Shown: in pieces, positions 61,899-64,000 of the stretch
Layout of the letters: each line of letters starts with the position of its first letter
How positions within the stretch are numbered: the stretch's first letter is position 1
Assembly (NCBI RefSeq): GCF_040412085.2
Contig: NZ_CP115921.1
Coordinates: 124,001-188,000, forward strand
From: Vibrio sp. CB1-14
GTDB lineage: Bacteria > Pseudomonadota > Gammaproteobacteria > Enterobacterales > Vibrionaceae
Direction: 5' to 3'
Length of the DNA stretch: 64,000 bases
Program-made: the position numbers and the translations under genes
Notes under the pieces: generated by a model
What the model was told of the DNA's origin: nothing
Database searches by the model: none
Seen by the model: only the letters and a program-made list of their open reading frames with translations

Positions 61899-62069
61899 AT
61901 GATTACATTACTCAGTCGTTGGGCGGTCGTTGCGCTCGGCGTGATGGCATTGGCTGCATGTACTGAAGTTGGCAGCGAAGCATGGTGCCAAGATATGCAG
62001 GAAAAACCGAAAGGCGATTGGACTGCAAACGAAGCTAGCGACTACGCTAAGCACTGTATTTTCAAATAG
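61899..62069 (+). CDS. DUF3012-like small lipoprotein
   Basis: This 56-residue ORF starts at 61899 after AAAGGAT. It encodes a signal peptide with the lipobox LAAC (Cys21), then a short mature part: EVGSEAWCQDMQEKPKGDWT and ending AKHCIFK. The Cys30 and Cys53 pair could form a disulfide, and the pattern W-C-x-D-M...P-K-G-D-W-T is that of DUF3012 lipoproteins in vibrios, whose function is unknown. It is transcribed alone. It is easily missed because of its length. Confidence 0.75.
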   Translation: MITLLSRWAVVALGVMALAACTEVGSEAWCQDMQEKPKGDWTANEASDYAKHCIFK

Positions 62070-62287
62070 GCTTTTGCGAGGCATGTCCAACTAGTAGTTT
62101 GATATGCCTCACTTTTCTCACTCTTCAATCATAACTTTCTCGCATTTTTTCCTTCATAACTCGATCGTTCCTACATTTTTTACTACCAACCACGCGCGGG
62201 CTATCTTTTTAGGCTAGGAGCACTAAAACCGACCGCTATGATGCGATAGCATTAACCTTTATGAACGTCATGTCATATAGGCTAGTT

Positions 62288-63904
62288 ATGAAGCTCAACA
62301 ATATAAGTATAAAAACCAAACTCCAGTTCCTTGTCATCCTCTCCGCATTTCTAATGCTCTCATTAGGTATTTTTAATGTTTACCTTCAGCAAAGTCAGCA
62401 ACTTGCTGAACGCGAAAATAAACTCAGGGCTCAGGTAGATGCAGCCGTATCTCTTGTCAATTACTACCGCAATCAACCTACTCTCAGTCAAGAACAAGCA
62501 CAGACCGCCGCCAAACAAGCAATCAATGCTATACGTTATGATAAGAGCAATTATTTTTGGATTACCAACAGTCAAAACAAACTGCTGCTGCATCCTCTCA
62601 GAACCAAATCTATCGGCAATGATATGAGCAATATCGTCGATGGCGCTGGCAAGCATCACTGGCGTGAAATGTCCTCGATTGCCAATACACAAAGTGCGGG
62701 GTTTCTCGACTACACTTGGTTATCTCCACAGGGCGAGCTCAAAGACAAAATCTCGTATGTCGCGCACATCCCTCAGTGGGATTGGATCGTAGGGTCTGGG
62801 CTGTTTGTTTCTGATATTAAAGAAGACTTCATCACGCAGGTGATTAAGCAAATAGCATTTACATTAGGCTGTGTCTTAATACTGATGATTGCGAGCTTTG
62901 TTATCGGCAACAACATCGTTAACCCGATACAGCGACTGTTAAGCGATCTTAAACGCATGGCCAATGGCGATTTAACGGCGGATCTGTCTCAAGTCCGCAA
63001 AGATGAAATTGGGCAGTTAAGTCATGGCCTAAGTGATATGCAAAGCACGATACGCGATACGCTATCAGCGGCAACACTCACGGCCAACACGGCGAGTCGT
63101 CTTTCAGAAAGTATTGCATCGACAAGTGAAGAGACGGCACAAAGCTTAGACTCGCAAAATGCTCAGCTCGAACAGCTCTCTACCGCGATGAATGAAATGT
63201 CTGCCACCATCAATGATGTCGCAAACAATGCGGAGCAAAGTGCTGAGAAAACCAGTGGTGCAGCCCAACACGCAACCACCAGCAGTGCGAGCATGGACTC
63301 CACTCTTGAAGAAGTATCCGCTATATCCATCGCTATTGAACAAAGCACACATTTGATGGCGGATTTAAAGCTAGGTGTCGACAACATTGGTGATGTTGTG
63401 GAGGTTATACAAGAAGTCTCGGAACAAACTAACCTATTGGCACTTAACGCCGCTATTGAAGCCGCAAGAGCGGGCGAACAAGGCCGTGGATTTGCCGTCG
63501 TCGCGGACGAAGTGCGTAGTTTGGCAAGTCGAACGCAACAATCTACCAATCAAGTGCAAACCACCATCAATGAGCTTCTGGAAAAAACCGGAGAAGTGGT
63601 AGGTGTGATGGAGCAAAATAACGCTAGCATCAGTGCGAGCGTGTCGGCGGCAAGTGATACCAAGACTACCTTAGAATCCATGGTTGATGACCTCAATGGG
63701 GCGAATGACATGGTCGCGCAGATAGCCGCAGCCGCTGAGCAACAAAGTATGGTCTCTAACGAAATGAGTGAAAATGTCACCACCATTCACTTATCCGCAC
63801 GAGAGATCAATCAAGCCAGTAATCAGCTTGCCTCGCAGACACAAGAGATGGCTGTAGCTGCCGAAGAGCTAAAACAGCAGCTGACCTATTTTAGACTCGC
63901 CTAA
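62288..63904 (+). CDS. Methyl-accepting chemotaxis protein with single Cache domain
   Basis: This 538-residue receptor has the same length and layout as the receptor at 37038: N-terminal helix (about 12-34), Cache domain (about 40-185, with [21 protein letters not shown] and [11 protein letters not shown]), second helix (about 190-212), HAMP (about 214-265), and signalling domain with [38 protein letters not shown]. The start [13 protein letters not shown] matches the paralogue and is preferred over the upstream ATG at 62261, though the ribosome site is weak. Ligand is unknown. No C-terminal tether is seen. Confidence 0.92.
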   Translation: MKLNNISIKTKLQFLVILSAFLMLSLGIFNVYLQQSQQLAERENKLRAQVDAAVSLVNYYRNQPTLSQEQAQTAAKQAINAIRYDKSNYFWITNSQNKLLLHPLRTKSIGNDMSNIVDGAGKHHWREMSSIANTQSAGFLDYTWLSPQGELKDKISYVAHIPQWDWIVGSGLFVSDIKEDFITQVIKQIAFTLGCVLILMIASFVIGNNIVNPIQRLLSDLKRMANGDLTADLSQVRKDEIGQLSHGLSDMQSTIRDTLSAATLTANTASRLSESIASTSEETAQSLDSQNAQLEQLSTAMNEMSATINDVANNAEQSAEKTSGAAQHATTSSASMDSTLEEVSAISIAIEQSTHLMADLKLGVDNIGDVVEVIQEVSEQTNLLALNAAIEAARAGEQGRGFAVVADEVRSLASRTQQSTNQVQTTINELLEKTGEVVGVMEQNNASISASVSAASDTKTTLESMVDDLNGANDMVAQIAAAAEQQSMVSNEMSENVTTIHLSAREINQASNQLASQTQEMAVAAEELKQQLTYFRLA

Positions 63905-63919
63905 TTATTTTAGACTCGC
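63887..63919. repeat. 14-bp direct repeat at the chemoreceptor gene end
   Basis: TATTTTAGACTCGC occurs at 63887-63900 and again at 63906-63919. The first copy encodes the final Tyr-Phe-Arg-Leu-Ala codons and the second lies after the stop. It looks like a short local duplication. Confidence 0.7.
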
Positions 63920-63963
63920 GTAAACCTATCTGTGACCCAGAAAGTGAACGAGTTTGAACGACA

Positions 63964-63998
63964 GAAAAATGCCGACCTCTAAAATTAGAGGCCGGCAT
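63964..63998. terminator. Terminator for a leftward gene beyond the window
   Basis: The stem ATGCCG-A-CCTCTAA and TTAGAGG-C-CGGCAT (63969-63998) is followed on the minus strand by TTTTTCTG. It would end a leftward gene that starts right of the window, and may also serve the chemoreceptor gene. Confidence 0.65.
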
Positions 63999-64000
63999 CG

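Noticed and set aside
1..64000. CRISPR arrays, tRNA or rRNA genes, insertion sequences, integron cassettes or prophage genes
   Set aside because: No regular spacer-repeat array, no cloverleaf-type sequence, and no transposase, integrase or phage structural gene was seen in the listed proteins or gaps.

Overview
The window is typical Vibrio DNA, possibly from the second chromosome of a marine species. It carries the hut haem locus (hutWXZ/hutBCD), a LuxT-type regulator, YfcZ, PpnP, an lldP-lldEFG-dld lactate cluster, several Vibrio-type domain-of-unknown-function proteins and three chemoreceptors. I see no rRNA, tRNA, CRISPR array, prophage or insertion sequence. Vibrio is inferred from protein resemblance and gene order; the species and replicon cannot be fixed from sequence alone.

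Layout. 1-7.1 kb: the end of a MATE efflux gene with a nonsense codon, then haem use (hutZ, hutX, hutW leftward; hutB, hutC, hutD rightward) around a shared Fur box; hutB has an in-frame stop. 7.1-11.4 kb: luxT, yfcZ-like, a DUF1496-type exported protein, a secreted 20-residue-repeat protein, a small ORF and a frameshifted sgrR-like gene. 11.4-20.1 kb: a LysR regulator divergent from lldP, followed by lldE-lldF-lldG-dld for L- and D-lactate oxidation. 20.2-27.8 kb: YdjM-like membrane protein, aldehyde dehydrogenase, SirB2 protein, diguanylate cyclase, small HTH protein, MepA and an adenine-deaminase-like enzyme. 28.0-31.3 kb: a GH1 glycosidase with two ROK kinases. 31.5-39.3 kb: pirin, PpnP, ABC1 kinase, DUF2850 protein, PAP2 phosphatase, ArsR regulator, chemoreceptor and YceI. 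39.4-46.2 kb: flavin reductase and a Fur-type ferric-siderophore or citrate uptake set (SBP, two permeases, ATPase, TonB receptor). 46.3-50.8 kb: two outer-membrane proteins, adenosine deaminase, a 56-residue Cys protein, and IclR plus a degenerate arginase-fold protein. 50.8-54.0 kb: a TetR regulator with MBL lipoprotein, DUF5329 and MaoC genes sharing operator half-sites, and a GNAT relic. 54.0-57.3 kb: a DUF1800/DUF1501 pair, the DUF1501 protein carrying a discoidin domain. 57.6-59.4 kb: a CurA-like reductase and a TetR regulator with two identical operators. 59.5-64.0 kb: a soluble FIST-domain chemoreceptor, a DUF3012 lipoprotein and a Cache chemoreceptor of the same length as the one at 37 kb.

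Themes: iron and haem acquisition under Fur, lactate respiration, purine salvage, chemotaxis, and gene decay (MATE, hutB, sgrR and a GNAT fragment). The least explained parts are the arginase-like pseudoenzyme with its IclR partner, the discoidin-tailed DUF1501/DUF1800 pair, the TetR-MBL-MaoC group, the FIST chemoreceptor and the 20-residue-repeat exported protein.
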